Origin: Alteripontixanthobacter maritimus
GTDB taxonomy: Bacteria; Pseudomonadota; Alphaproteobacteria; Sphingomonadales; Sphingomonadaceae
Assembly (NCBI RefSeq): GCF_003340475.1
Contig: NZ_QBKA01000002.1
Span: 124,001 to 188,000, forward strand
DNA: 64,000 bases
Direction of reading: 5' to 3'
In this document: in pieces, positions 1 to 6,847 of the stretch
Position numbering within the stretch: position 1 is the first letter of the stretch
How the letters are laid out: every line of letters starts with the position of its first letter
Program-made: the position numbers and the translations under genes
The notes under the pieces: model-generated
The model's database searches: none
Told to the model about the DNA's origin: nothing
What the model saw: only the letters and a program-made list of their open reading frames with translations

Positions 1-165
1 AGCCGTGGCTAGTGCTTCGCTACCGGTATCCTGCTTGTCCATTGGCAGTGCCTTATCCTTTGCCGCATCCGTCTTGGGCGGTGTCGATGCAGGGGCGGTT
101 TCGTTTTCCATGATCACGGTATCGTCCATCGCCATCGCCTGCTCGTCGCCCTTGCTGAATTCCAT
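1..165 (-). CDS. Partial acidic hypothetical protein (N-terminus only)
   Basis: The gene is cut by the window edge; 55 codons are visible on the minus strand, starting at the ATG at 163-165. The visible N-terminus begins MEFSKGDEQAMAMDDTVIM and is acidic and rich in Ala, Pro, Thr and Asp. It has no signal peptide and no recognisable domain, so it looks like a disordered head on a longer protein. A purine-rich stretch (GGGGTAGGGAAT) just before the ATG can serve as ribosome binding site. The family is not recognised and no function can be given. The reading frame is open across the whole visible part, which supports a real gene. Confidence 0.55.
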   Translation of the reverse strand, partial: MEFSKGDEQAMAMDDTVIMENETAPASTPPKTDAAKDKALPMDKQDTGSEALATA

Positions 166-316
166 TATTCCCTACCCCAATCCTGTATATCTCGCCCGTT
201 TGCGAAAGCTTGCGCGCCGCATCGGGTATCAGCCCTCGATTCGGTGGCCGCTTTGCTGTCTTGCGGCTTCACCTAGCATTCCTGCGAGCGATTTAAGGAG
301 ATTACTTCTCCCCATT

Positions 317-448
317 TTACCCACAGCCAGGGGTTGTGCAGGCCGGTTTCCCGTTTGCCGCAACATGGGCAAAAACAGCACTTTCGCTGTGTTCTCGCCG
401 CGTTTGGCTACACCCGTCATACACTAGGTATGGTGTGTGATCCTGCAT
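317..448 (-). CDS. Possible 43-residue small protein
   Basis: This short minus-strand frame starts at the ATG at 446-448 and ends with TAA at 317-319. It encodes a 43-residue peptide that begins MQDHTPYLVYDG and ends ACTTPGCG, with three cysteines. It is preceded by GGGTAGGGA, nearly the same purine-rich leader as that of the next minus-strand gene downstream (start at 165). No family is recognised and there is no membrane segment. It competes with another frame on the same strand (229-420) that lacks a ribosome binding site. The evidence is only the leader and the codon run, so this is tentative. Confidence 0.25.
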   Translation of the reverse strand: MQDHTPYLVYDGCSQTRREHSESAVFAHVAANGKPACTTPGCG

Positions 449-791
449 TCCCTACCCAATAGATAGTGAATCATCTGCAATTCGCACGCAAGGGGGTTAA
501 TCAAGTTTTAAGGTTGGCAGAGTCATCCGCGAGACGGTGTGTTGCCCGCGCCAAACACCGCGACGCGCGGTGCAAGCTGGGGTGGCGGCCCGCGCAACCC
601 CTAATTCGGGAAAACCATAATATTTCCGGAACAGGACGAGATGAACCCGCCGCTATATGAAGCAATGTGTTGGGGCACGAAAATCACCGGTTCGGTTCCG
701 GTCGCCGGGAGCGCTTTTATTCGAACCGACACCACCGGCCATCGTCCGCAGAACGACGAACCAGCGATGTCGGAAGCTTCGTTCCTAAAAG
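449..791. other. Intergenic region without a supported gene
   Basis: I find no convincing coding frame, RNA gene or terminator here. The stretch lies between the end of the TonB-C-like gene (minus strand) and the small frame at 317-448. Short frames on the plus strand (for example 466-660) have no ribosome binding site and no family resemblance. A 14-15 base motif ATTCCCTACCC(C)AAT occurs at about 449-462 and again at about 167-181. Confidence 0.4.
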
Positions 792-1343
792 TCAGGCCGA
801 AGGTCGGGAGATGGTGCCGATCGCCAGCAGTGGCGCTGTCCCATCGGACCGATTGGCAAGACGCAACTGTTCGCGCCGGTTAAGTTTCGCGGTCAGCCGT
901 TTCAGCTTGATAGGCGAATCGGACATGACGATATTGGCGAGAAACGCCTGGCCTGGCCGCGCCTCTTCGGGGAATTGCTCCAGAACCGTCAGGTTTTGAA
1001 CCGCCCGTGTAGCTATCCGGTCAAGCATGTGGTTGCCGGATTTGCGATAGTGGCCGACATTGACGACGTTGCCTTGGCCATCATGTTCGAAACGAACCTG
1101 TGCGATACCGGACACGCTCGATGCGCGGTTGTTGACTATCGATCGTTCCACTCGGTCCAATTGTCGTTCCAGGTCAAGTCTGGCGCGGTCAGCGAAAACC
1201 TGCGCATCGCTGCTCACGATGATATCGCGGCTTGGAATATTCTGGCCGGAGCCTCCTTCGCGACCATAGACAGGCAGTGCAACAGACAACGCCAGCAACG
1301 ACGTCAGCATAATTGCCAAAGTTACAGAAAGTATATATTTCAT
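792..1343 (-). CDS. Exported TonB C-terminal-domain-like protein
   Basis: This 183-residue protein has an N-terminal signal sequence or anchor (about residues 1-27, Lys near the start followed by a long hydrophobic run). After about residue 85 comes a region resembling the TonB/TolA C-terminal fold: a VRFEHDGQGNVVNV strand-turn-strand followed by a helix (MLDRIATRAVQNL) and an Ala/Pro/Phe-rich strand. Proteins of this type in sphingomonads are usually annotated as energy-transducer TonB family. Here there is no Pro-rich periplasmic spacer, so it is more likely a free periplasmic or anchored TonB-C domain than a true ExbBD partner. AAGGATG precedes the ATG at a good distance. No exbB/exbD or TonB receptor lies nearby. 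Confidence 0.65.
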   Translation of the reverse strand: MKYILSVTLAIMLTSLLALSVALPVYGREGGSGQNIPSRDIIVSSDAQVFADRARLDLERQLDRVERSIVNNRASSVSGIAQVRFEHDGQGNVVNVGHYRKSGNHMLDRIATRAVQNLTVLEQFPEEARPGQAFLANIVMSDSPIKLKRLTAKLNRREQLRLANRSDGTAPLLAIGTISRPSA

Positions 1344-1726
1344 GGGATCATCCTTTTTAAAGTAAATGATCGACCATATTCGTATGCGAAAACGCTATTG
1401 CGACCCCACTACCTTCGCGACGACTTGATGGTCGATCGAGAAAGCGGCAACTGCGGTTCACCGGATTTCTGCTTACTATAATATAGGAAAAGGGCATCAA
1501 AGCAACGCAGTTCTGCCAATTTCCCAGGCGCCAGCTGCAAATCCTTGAATTAAAAATGACAATGTTAACGATGGAACGGCCGCCGCCCCTCCAGTTCACT
1601 CACTGTTCGCGCTTTTCCTAGATCGACTCGGCCCAAGGTTCAGCTTGCGGCGCCTATCGCACATGGCCATTTGCATGTGCGGCGCCGGTTTGCATGGAAC
1701 AAGGATCGCGCTGCGATAGTGGAGGC
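1344..1726. other. AT-richer intergenic region
   Basis: This spacer is distinctly AT-richer than its surroundings (for example around 1365-1390 and 1470-1495) and lies upstream of the TonB-C-like gene and downstream of the alpha/beta hydrolase. It probably carries the promoter of the minus-strand gene at 1343, but I cannot identify a -35/-10 pair with correct spacing. A TATAAT-like string near 1476 has no matching -35 at 16-18 bases. No gene is supported here. Confidence 0.35.
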
Positions 1727-2611
1727 TCAGGCGGCTTTGGCATGTCCAGCTATGGCGTCAGCCATTTCGTCTACCAGTTCCAGCGGCAGATCATGGCCCA
1801 TGCCGGGGATGGTATGCAGCTTTGCCCCGGGAATAGCCTCCGCCGTGTCGTGACCACCTTCTACCGGCACCAAGGGATCGGCCTCACCATGGATGACAAG
1901 GGTCGGCGCTTTCACGGCCTGCAAGCGTTTGCGCCGGTCGCCATCGGCAATAATCGCGGCTAGCTGGCGCGGCATTCCCGTGGGGTGGAAGCTGCGGTCG
2001 TAATTGCTGCCGGCAAACTCGCGCAGGCGCTCCTCGTCGCGCGGGAAATCGGGGCTGCCGATAGCTCGTGCAATAGTCAGTCCGAGCTCGGTGATGGTGG
2101 CCTTGTCGGTATCCTTCGGCCGCTGCGTCAGTGCCTTGATCGCATCCTTGCGCGCGGCAGGCAACTTGGGGTTGCCGGTGGTGGACATGATGGATGTGAG
2201 GCTGAGTACCTTTGTGGGATGCCGCATCGCCACATGCTGCGCGATCATACCGCCCATCGATGCGCCGACGATATGCGCGGCGGGAATGTCCAGCGCATCG
2301 AGCAGCGCAGCCGCATCGTCCGCCATATCTGCCAGCTGATAAGGCAGTTTCTTCCGCAAGCCGAGCTTGGTCATGATGGCCGTCACCGGGATCGATGGGG
2401 TGCCGGTATGCGTGAATTTTTCCGACAGTCCGATATCGCGATTGTCATAGCGTATGACACGAAAACCGCGGCCAGCCAGCGCCTCGACCAGCTCCATCGG
2501 CCAATACGTCAGCTGCGCGCCAAGCCCCATGATCAGCAACAGCGGAGGATCGGTATCCTTGCCATAGGATTCGTACTCGATGGCAATGCCGTTGGCTTGG
2601 ATCTGGGTCAT
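1727..2611 (-). CDS. Alpha/beta hydrolase
   Basis: A 294-residue alpha/beta-hydrolase-fold enzyme. The nucleophile elbow GASMGG has its Ser near residue 118. The acid is in HGEADPLVP and the catalytic His in PGMGHDLP close to the C-terminus, so the triad is complete. A DNRDIGLS segment follows the oxyanion region, as in the family of esterases/lactonases related to haloperoxidases; the substrate cannot be deduced. The ATG at 2611 is preferred because AGGAACG lies just upstream. A longer in-frame start at 2704 would translate a palindromic repeat and is unlikely. The gene follows nadB on the same strand but is separated from it by the GIY-YIG repeat element. Confidence 0.85.
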   Translation of the reverse strand: MTQIQANGIAIEYESYGKDTDPPLLLIMGLGAQLTYWPMELVEALAGRGFRVIRYDNRDIGLSEKFTHTGTPSIPVTAIMTKLGLRKKLPYQLADMADDAAALLDALDIPAAHIVGASMGGMIAQHVAMRHPTKVLSLTSIMSTTGNPKLPAARKDAIKALTQRPKDTDKATITELGLTIARAIGSPDFPRDEERLREFAGSNYDRSFHPTGMPRQLAAIIADGDRRKRLQAVKAPTLVIHGEADPLVPVEGGHDTAEAIPGAKLHTIPGMGHDLPLELVDEMADAIAGHAKAA

Positions 2612-2633
2612 TGGACGTTCCTGTTTCAACCCA

Positions 2634-2665
2634 TCGTCATTCCCGCAAATGCGGGAACCCAGGGC
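2634..2665 (+). repeat. REP-like palindrome R1 (GIY-YIG element)
   Basis: A 32-bp imperfect palindrome with core CATTCCCGCAAATGCGGGAA, flanked by TCGT and CCCAGGGC. It lies immediately downstream of the GIY-YIG gene and 23 bp upstream of the hydrolase ATG. It matches the inverted copy at 2994-3025 at most positions and the direct copy at 3050-3081. Stem positions tend to change in a compensating manner. Confidence 0.8.
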
Positions 2666-2666
2666 G

Positions 2667-2992
2667 TCAAAGGGGTTCGAACCCCAAATCGACCGCAAGA
2701 TCAACCCAGCGCGGGTTTTCCGTCTCGATCAGATCCAGCTTCCATGCGCGATTCCACTTCTTGATGTGCTTTTCACGGATAATCGCGTGTTCCATTGTGG
2801 ACTGCTGTTCGAACCAAACCAGTTTGTGGATGTGGTGTTTCCTCGTGAAGCCTGAGAAAGTCCCTTCACGGTGCTGTGCAATTCGCGGTGCTGTGCAATG
2901 CGTTGCAAAAGGTTCGAGGTCACGCCGCAATAGAGGGTGCCGTTGCGTTGTGAAGCGAGGAGGTAGACTGTTGGTATGGCGTCGCGCCTCAA
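2667..2992 (-). pseudogene. GIY-YIG nuclease gene broken by a 17-bp tandem duplication
   Basis: The N-terminal frame (from a TTG at 2992) reads PTVYLLASQRNGTLYCGVTSNL, the hallmark start of small single-domain GIY-YIG nucleases (about 95-105 residues). The rest of the domain (GFTRKHHIHKLVWFE, HAIIREKHIKKWNR, ending DLGFEPL) is in another frame ending at 2667. The shift comes from a near-perfect tandem duplication of 17 bp at about 2873-2906 (CGGTGCTGTGCAATKCG twice). Removing one copy restores ...RIAQHREGTFSGFTRK..., which reads through perfectly. Such proteins resemble UvrC-type GIY-YIG domains; their role is not established. The gene is bracketed by inverted REP-like palindromes and ends on a perfect 14-bp palindrome, GGGGTTCGAACCCC (2672-2685). 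Confidence 0.8.
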
Positions 2993-2993
2993 T

Positions 2994-3025
2994 GCCCTAG
3001 GTTCCCGCGTTCGCGGAAATGACGA
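2994..3025 (-). repeat. REP-like palindrome R2 (inverted copy)
   Basis: A 32-bp copy of the repeat in inverted orientation relative to R1 and R3. On the minus strand its core reads CATTTCCGCGAACGCGGGAA, followed by CCTAGGGC. It abuts the TTG start of the GIY-YIG gene (2990-2992), so the gene start lies directly against the repeat tail. With R3 it forms a pair in opposite orientation separated by 24 bp, the arrangement known for REPIN elements. Confidence 0.8.
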
Positions 3026-3049
3026 AAAAGGGGTGGTAGATAGAACCCT

Positions 3050-3081
3050 TCGTCATCCCCGCGAAAGCGGGGACCCAGAGC
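3050..3081 (+). repeat. REP-like palindrome R3
   Basis: A 32-bp copy in the same orientation as R1, core CATCCCCGCGAAAGCGGGGA followed by CCCAGAGC, lying 22 bp downstream of the nadB stop. Its stem has C:G pairs where R1 has T:A pairs (CCCCGC/GCGGGG against TCCCGC/GCGGGA), a compensatory change that preserves the hairpin. Confidence 0.8.
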
Positions 3082-3103
3082 GAGCGCCACACACAATCCA
3101 ACT

Positions 3104-4696
3104 TCAAGGCACCAGTACCGTGTCGCGCGCTGTGTCTTTCGTTTCGGGGTAGTCGAGCGTGTAGTGAAGCCCGCGGCTTTCGTGGCGGGCGAGTGCGCTG
3201 TCGACGATGAGCTGGGCGGATTGGTGAAGGTTGCGCAGCTCGATCAGATCGGTGGTGACACGGAACGCGCCGTAATAATCGTCGATCTCCCGACCCAGCA
3301 GAGTAATTCGGTTGCGGGCCCGTTCCAAGCGCTTCGTAGTGCGCACGATGCCGACATAGTTCCACATCATGCGCCGGATTTCTGTCCAGTTCTGCTTGAT
3401 GACGACTTCCTCGTCGGAATCCGTAACCCGGCTTTCGTCCCATTCGCGGATGGTTGGCGGATCGTCCAGCGTATCGAACCGGGCAAGAATGTCGCGCGCC
3501 GCCGCCTCGCCGAAGACGAAACATTCCAGCAGGCTGTTGCTGGCCAGCCGGTTGGCGCCGTGCAGACCGCTCTCGGTCACTTCGCCAGCCGCCCACAGGC
3601 CCGGCAAATCGGTGCGCGCATCGAGGCCGACGACCACGCCGCCGCAAGTGTAATGCTGCGCCGGGACCACGGGGATGGGCTGCGCCGTCATGTCGATGCC
3701 GAGGCCGATAAGCTTTTCATGGATGGTCGGGAAATGCGCGCGCACGAAGTCGGCCGGTAGGTGGCTGATGTCGAGATGCACGTAATCGAGGCCGTAGCGC
3801 TTGATCTGGTCGTCGATCGCCCGAGCCACCACATCGCGCGGGGCGAGCTCCATGCGTTCGGGGTCGTAATCGGCCATGAAGCGATGGCCGGTGTCCGGGT
3901 GCAGCAGGTGCCCACCTTCGCCCCGCACAGCTTCTGTGATGAGGAAATTCTTGACCTCAAGATTGTAGAGGCAGGTCGGGTGGAACTGCATCATTTCCAT
4001 GTTCGATACGCGGGCACCGGCGCGCCACGCCATGGCGATCCCGTCCCCCGTTGCGCCGCGCGGTGCGGTGGAGAACTGATACACCCGTCCCGCTCCGCCT
4101 GCCGCCATGACAGTGGCGCGTGCGACGTGCGCTTCGACCTTGCCGGTTTGCGTATCCAATGCATACGCCCCCCACACCCGTCCGCTGCCGGAGAATCTCG
4201 CAGCATTCTGGCCAGTAATCAGGTCGACGCAGGTGCGGCCCGCAAGCATGGTAATGTTGGGATTGGCGTCGGCCGCCTTCAGCAGCGCCTCCTGAACGGC
4301 CCAGCCGGTGGCGTCGTCGACATGAACGATCCGGCGGTGGGAATGCCCGCCCTCGCGCGTCAGGTGGAGGTCGCCGGAATCGCCGTTGAACGGCACGCCG
4401 AGTTCGACCAGTCGCTCGATAGATCGCGGCGCGCGTTCGATGACGAACTCTACCGTCTCCCGGTTGTTGAGGCCGGCGCCCGCCACCATGGTGTCGCGGA
4501 TATGATCGTCGAACGTATCGCCCGCATCCAGCACCGCAGCGATGCCGCCTTGCGCCCAAGCCGTGCTCCCGCCGGTGAGCGAACCCTTGGCCAGCACCAG
4601 CACTTTTTTGTGTTCCGCCAACGCGAGCGCCGCGGTCAGCCCGGCCGCGCCCGATCCGATGACCAGCACATCATGCGTATTGGCCGCCACGTTCAA
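3104..4696 (-). CDS. nadB: L-aspartate oxidase
   Basis: A 530-residue FAD enzyme that oxidises L-aspartate to iminoaspartate, the first step of de novo NAD synthesis; nadA and nadC are not in this window. The Rossmann dinucleotide motif GSGAAG is at residues 14-19. GGSTAWAQGGIAA, the substrate-binding HPT (FHPTCLYN) and the C-terminal RRMMWNYVGIVRT helical domain are typical of NadB rather than of succinate dehydrogenase. The ATG overlaps the stop of the upstream ABC ATPase gene by 4 bp (4693-4696), so the two are translationally coupled. Length is normal for the family. A REP-like repeat follows directly after the stop. Confidence 0.95.
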   Translation of the reverse strand: MNVAANTHDVLVIGSGAAGLTAALALAEHKKVLVLAKGSLTGGSTAWAQGGIAAVLDAGDTFDDHIRDTMVAGAGLNNRETVEFVIERAPRSIERLVELGVPFNGDSGDLHLTREGGHSHRRIVHVDDATGWAVQEALLKAADANPNITMLAGRTCVDLITGQNAARFSGSGRVWGAYALDTQTGKVEAHVARATVMAAGGAGRVYQFSTAPRGATGDGIAMAWRAGARVSNMEMMQFHPTCLYNLEVKNFLITEAVRGEGGHLLHPDTGHRFMADYDPERMELAPRDVVARAIDDQIKRYGLDYVHLDISHLPADFVRAHFPTIHEKLIGLGIDMTAQPIPVVPAQHYTCGGVVVGLDARTDLPGLWAAGEVTESGLHGANRLASNSLLECFVFGEAAARDILARFDTLDDPPTIREWDESRVTDSDEEVVIKQNWTEIRRMMWNYVGIVRTTKRLERARNRITLLGREIDDYYGAFRVTTDLIELRNLHQSAQLIVDSALARHESRGLHYTLDYPETKDTARDTVLVP

Positions 4697-5646
4697 TTTC
4701 CGCTCGTAAGCGATACGAACACATCTTCCAGATCGGGCTCCAGCGTAGTCACATCCTCGATAGCATAACCATGTTGCTGGATCCGCGCGAGGACCTGCCC
4801 GGCGGTAGTCACATCGCGGTCATAGGTAACCTCCAGCGTACGCGGCTGGGTCACTTCGCCCTTCACGAATATATCTTCCATGGGCGGTCCGGCCAGATCC
4901 TTGTCCACCGTAACGCGCACGATCTTGGTCCGGGCCATGTCGACCAGTTCGCGGGTGGTCTTGTTAGCGATCAGACGGCCGTGATTGATGATGGCGATGC
5001 GCTCGCACAATTCTTCCGCTTCTTCGAGGTAATGCGTGGTCAGCACGACCGTTACGCCGTCACGGTTGAGTTCGGTCACCAGTTCCCACAGCTGCCGTCG
5101 CAGATCGACGTCGACGCCAGCCGTCGGTTCGTCCAGCACCAGGATCGGCGGGGAATGCACCATCGCCTTGGCGATCAGCAGCCGCCGCTTCATCCCGCCC
5201 GACAAGGTGCGCGCATAGGCATCGCGCTTATCCGCCAGATGCACCGCGCGCAGCAATTCCTCCGACCGGCGCAGCGTTTTTGAGATGCCGTAAAATCCAC
5301 CCTGGTTTTCCAGCACTTCGAACGGGGTGAAGAACGGGTCGAACACGATTTCCTGCGGCACGATACCGATCGCACGCTTGGCATTGCGGCGCTGGGTGTC
5401 GATGTCAAAACCCCAGATATCCGCTTCTCCGCCGGTTTTCGTTACCAGCCCGGCAAGGATATTGATCAAGGTCGATTTGCCCGCGCCGTTTGGGCCGAGC
5501 AGGCCGAAAATCCCGCCTTCGGGTACATCGAAACTGACGTCGTCCAGTGCCAGTTTGCCCTCCGCGTCAGGTTCTGTCGCGCCCTTTGCAGGTGCGTAAC
5601 GCTTGGTGAGATTTCGGATCGATATGGCGGGGGGCGGGGCGGGCAT
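4693..5646 (-). CDS. ABC-2 type exporter ATP-binding protein
   Basis: A 317-residue ATPase with Walker A GPNGAGKST (51-59), signature LSGGM (148-152), Walker B ILVLDE (168-173) and the H-loop in TTHYLEEAEE. The C-terminal extension after about residue 225 resembles that of ABC-2 exporters of the YadG/CcmA/NodI type. No permease gene is adjacent: the next gene downstream is nadB, which it overlaps by 4 bp. It must therefore work with a membrane partner encoded elsewhere. The substrate is unknown. The start at 5646 is just upstream of the conserved SIRNLTKRY strand. Confidence 0.88.
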   Translation of the reverse strand: MPAPPPAISIRNLTKRYAPAKGATEPDAEGKLALDDVSFDVPEGGIFGLLGPNGAGKSTLINILAGLVTKTGGEADIWGFDIDTQRRNAKRAIGIVPQEIVFDPFFTPFEVLENQGGFYGISKTLRRSEELLRAVHLADKRDAYARTLSGGMKRRLLIAKAMVHSPPILVLDEPTAGVDVDLRRQLWELVTELNRDGVTVVLTTHYLEEAEELCERIAIINHGRLIANKTTRELVDMARTKIVRVTVDKDLAGPPMEDIFVKGEVTQPRTLEVTYDRDVTTAGQVLARIQQHGYAIEDVTTLEPDLEDVFVSLTSGN

Positions 5647-5782
5647 GATGGCCGTGCAATAGGGCCGCTGCGACAGGGGGTAAAGCCTGCCTGATTTTCG
5701 TGGCCCGACAGCCTGTGTTTATACGAATATTAACCATCTCACAGTGGTATATCTTAACAGCGGTTGGGTAGACCTGTGGACC

Positions 5783-6385
5783 ATGGGTCGCACTCCATCA
5801 TTATCTGGCAGGGTATCGCACCGGCTGAAGGGCTGGAAAGCTGCGGCCGTAATCCTGATGGCGGCTGCATTCGCGCTGCCTTCCGCGACAGCCTTTGCAC
5901 AGGCGGCCCATTCCCAATCGATTACCACCCGCACCCAGGTTACCGACGGTATGCAGCTGTCCAACCCATGGGATATGGATTTCGGCGTGGTCCTGGTTCA
6001 GGGCGCCGGCACCATCGTGATGACGCCTGCCGCGGACACGACATGCACCGTGACCGGTCAGCTGATTCACAATGGCACCTGCGTTGCTTCGCAATTCGAT
6101 GCGACGGGCGCATTTCTGCGCCGCATCCGCATTCGCAAGCCTGCACAGAACCGCATCGTCCTGACCGGGCCGGGTGCAGACATGATCGTCAGCAACGTCG
6201 TGATCGGCGGTGAGACTGGTATACTGCGGCTCACACAGAATGGTCGTTCGCGCAACATTCGGTATCTGGTGATCAATCCCGATGGCACTTTCACCTTCAA
6301 GATGGGCGGCACCCTGACAGTTGCCGCCGACCAGGCGCCAGGCCTTTATACCGGCCAGTTCGAAGTCAATCTCGACTACGATTGA
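5783..6385 (+). CDS. Exported DUF4402 domain protein
   Basis: A 200-residue protein with a signal peptide (basic N-terminus, hydrophobic run AAAVILMAAAFALPSATAFA, cleavage near the AQA at about residue 40). The DUF4402 beta-rich domain follows, with MDFGVVL, a Gly/Thr-rich strand and the C-terminal GLYTGQFEVNLDYD. DUF4402 proteins are secreted, often pilin- or adhesin-like; no chaperone or usher gene is present here. The ATG at 5783 is chosen over a GTG at 5744, which would add residues ahead of the signal peptide. The gene is divergent from the ABC ATPase gene, and the AT-rich spacer 5700-5760 probably holds its promoter. Confidence 0.75.
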   Translation: MGRTPSLSGRVSHRLKGWKAAAVILMAAAFALPSATAFAQAAHSQSITTRTQVTDGMQLSNPWDMDFGVVLVQGAGTIVMTPAADTTCTVTGQLIHNGTCVASQFDATGAFLRRIRIRKPAQNRIVLTGPGADMIVSNVVIGGETGILRLTQNGRSRNIRYLVINPDGTFTFKMGGTLTVAADQAPGLYTGQFEVNLDYD

Positions 6386-6477
6386 CCGTGAGTAGTTCGT
6401 GCTACTGATGAGCGGCCCAACGGCTCAAACCGATTCCGCCGTTGTGAAGTCGCCGCATTGGCCTTAATCGGCAATCC

Positions 6478-6789
6478 ATGCGCACCACATATACACCGCC
6501 GCCGGAAGTCATCACCGTCACCACCCCCCGCGTCAGCTGTGACGGAGCCAGCGGCATTCGGGCACCTCGTCAAATACCGGGCCAAGCGCCAGGCAAGACG
6601 CCCGGCGCCGCGGTGATCGGTGCAACCGCGCTTGGGCATCCGCGCGTGTTCCTTGAAATCGACGAGCACGGCTATGTCGATTGCGGCTATTGCGACCGGC
6701 GCTTCGTGCTGGAAGGCGGCCCGGCGGATGGGGTGGACCAGGCGACCTTGCGCGACATTTCGGAAGGTGGCGATCCCGGCCACCGCTAA
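6478..6789 (+). CDS. Zinc-finger domain protein (zf-CHCC type)
   Basis: A 103-residue protein. The C-terminal half has HPRVFLEIDEHGYVDCGYCDRRFVL, the classic zf-CHCC motif related to the NDUFS6 accessory subunit of complex I. Ligands visible are Cys21 (SCDG), His54, Cys69 and Cys72. The CDGASG segment in the middle is also typical of the alphaproteobacterial members. A role in assembly or stability of NADH dehydrogenase is plausible from the family, not shown by context. The gene starts a plus-strand run continuing into tldD 58 bp downstream. Confidence 0.85.
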   Translation: MRTTYTPPPEVITVTTPRVSCDGASGIRAPRQIPGQAPGKTPGAAVIGATALGHPRVFLEIDEHGYVDCGYCDRRFVLEGGPADGVDQATLRDISEGGDPGHR

Positions 6790-6847
6790 GCGCGGGATAT
6801 TGGAGCGCGGCTGTTCAAGCGTTGCCGGGCTACCTATATCAAGCGGT

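Noticed and set aside
229-420. 63-codon minus-strand frame
   Set aside because: ATG without ribosome binding site, no family; overlaps the better-led 43-codon frame at 317-448.
792-999. Plus-strand frames across the TonB-C-like gene
   Set aside because: Antisense to a gene with signal peptide and ribosome binding site.
1470-1490. TATAAT-like -10 element
   Set aside because: No -35 at 16-18 bases and no plus-strand gene follows.
2669-2688. GGGGTTCGAACCCC looks like a tRNA T-arm
   Set aside because: No acceptor, D or anticodon arms nearby; it is the 3' end of the GIY-YIG coding sequence (GFEPL). A similar string near 25108 is inside the HXXEE gene.
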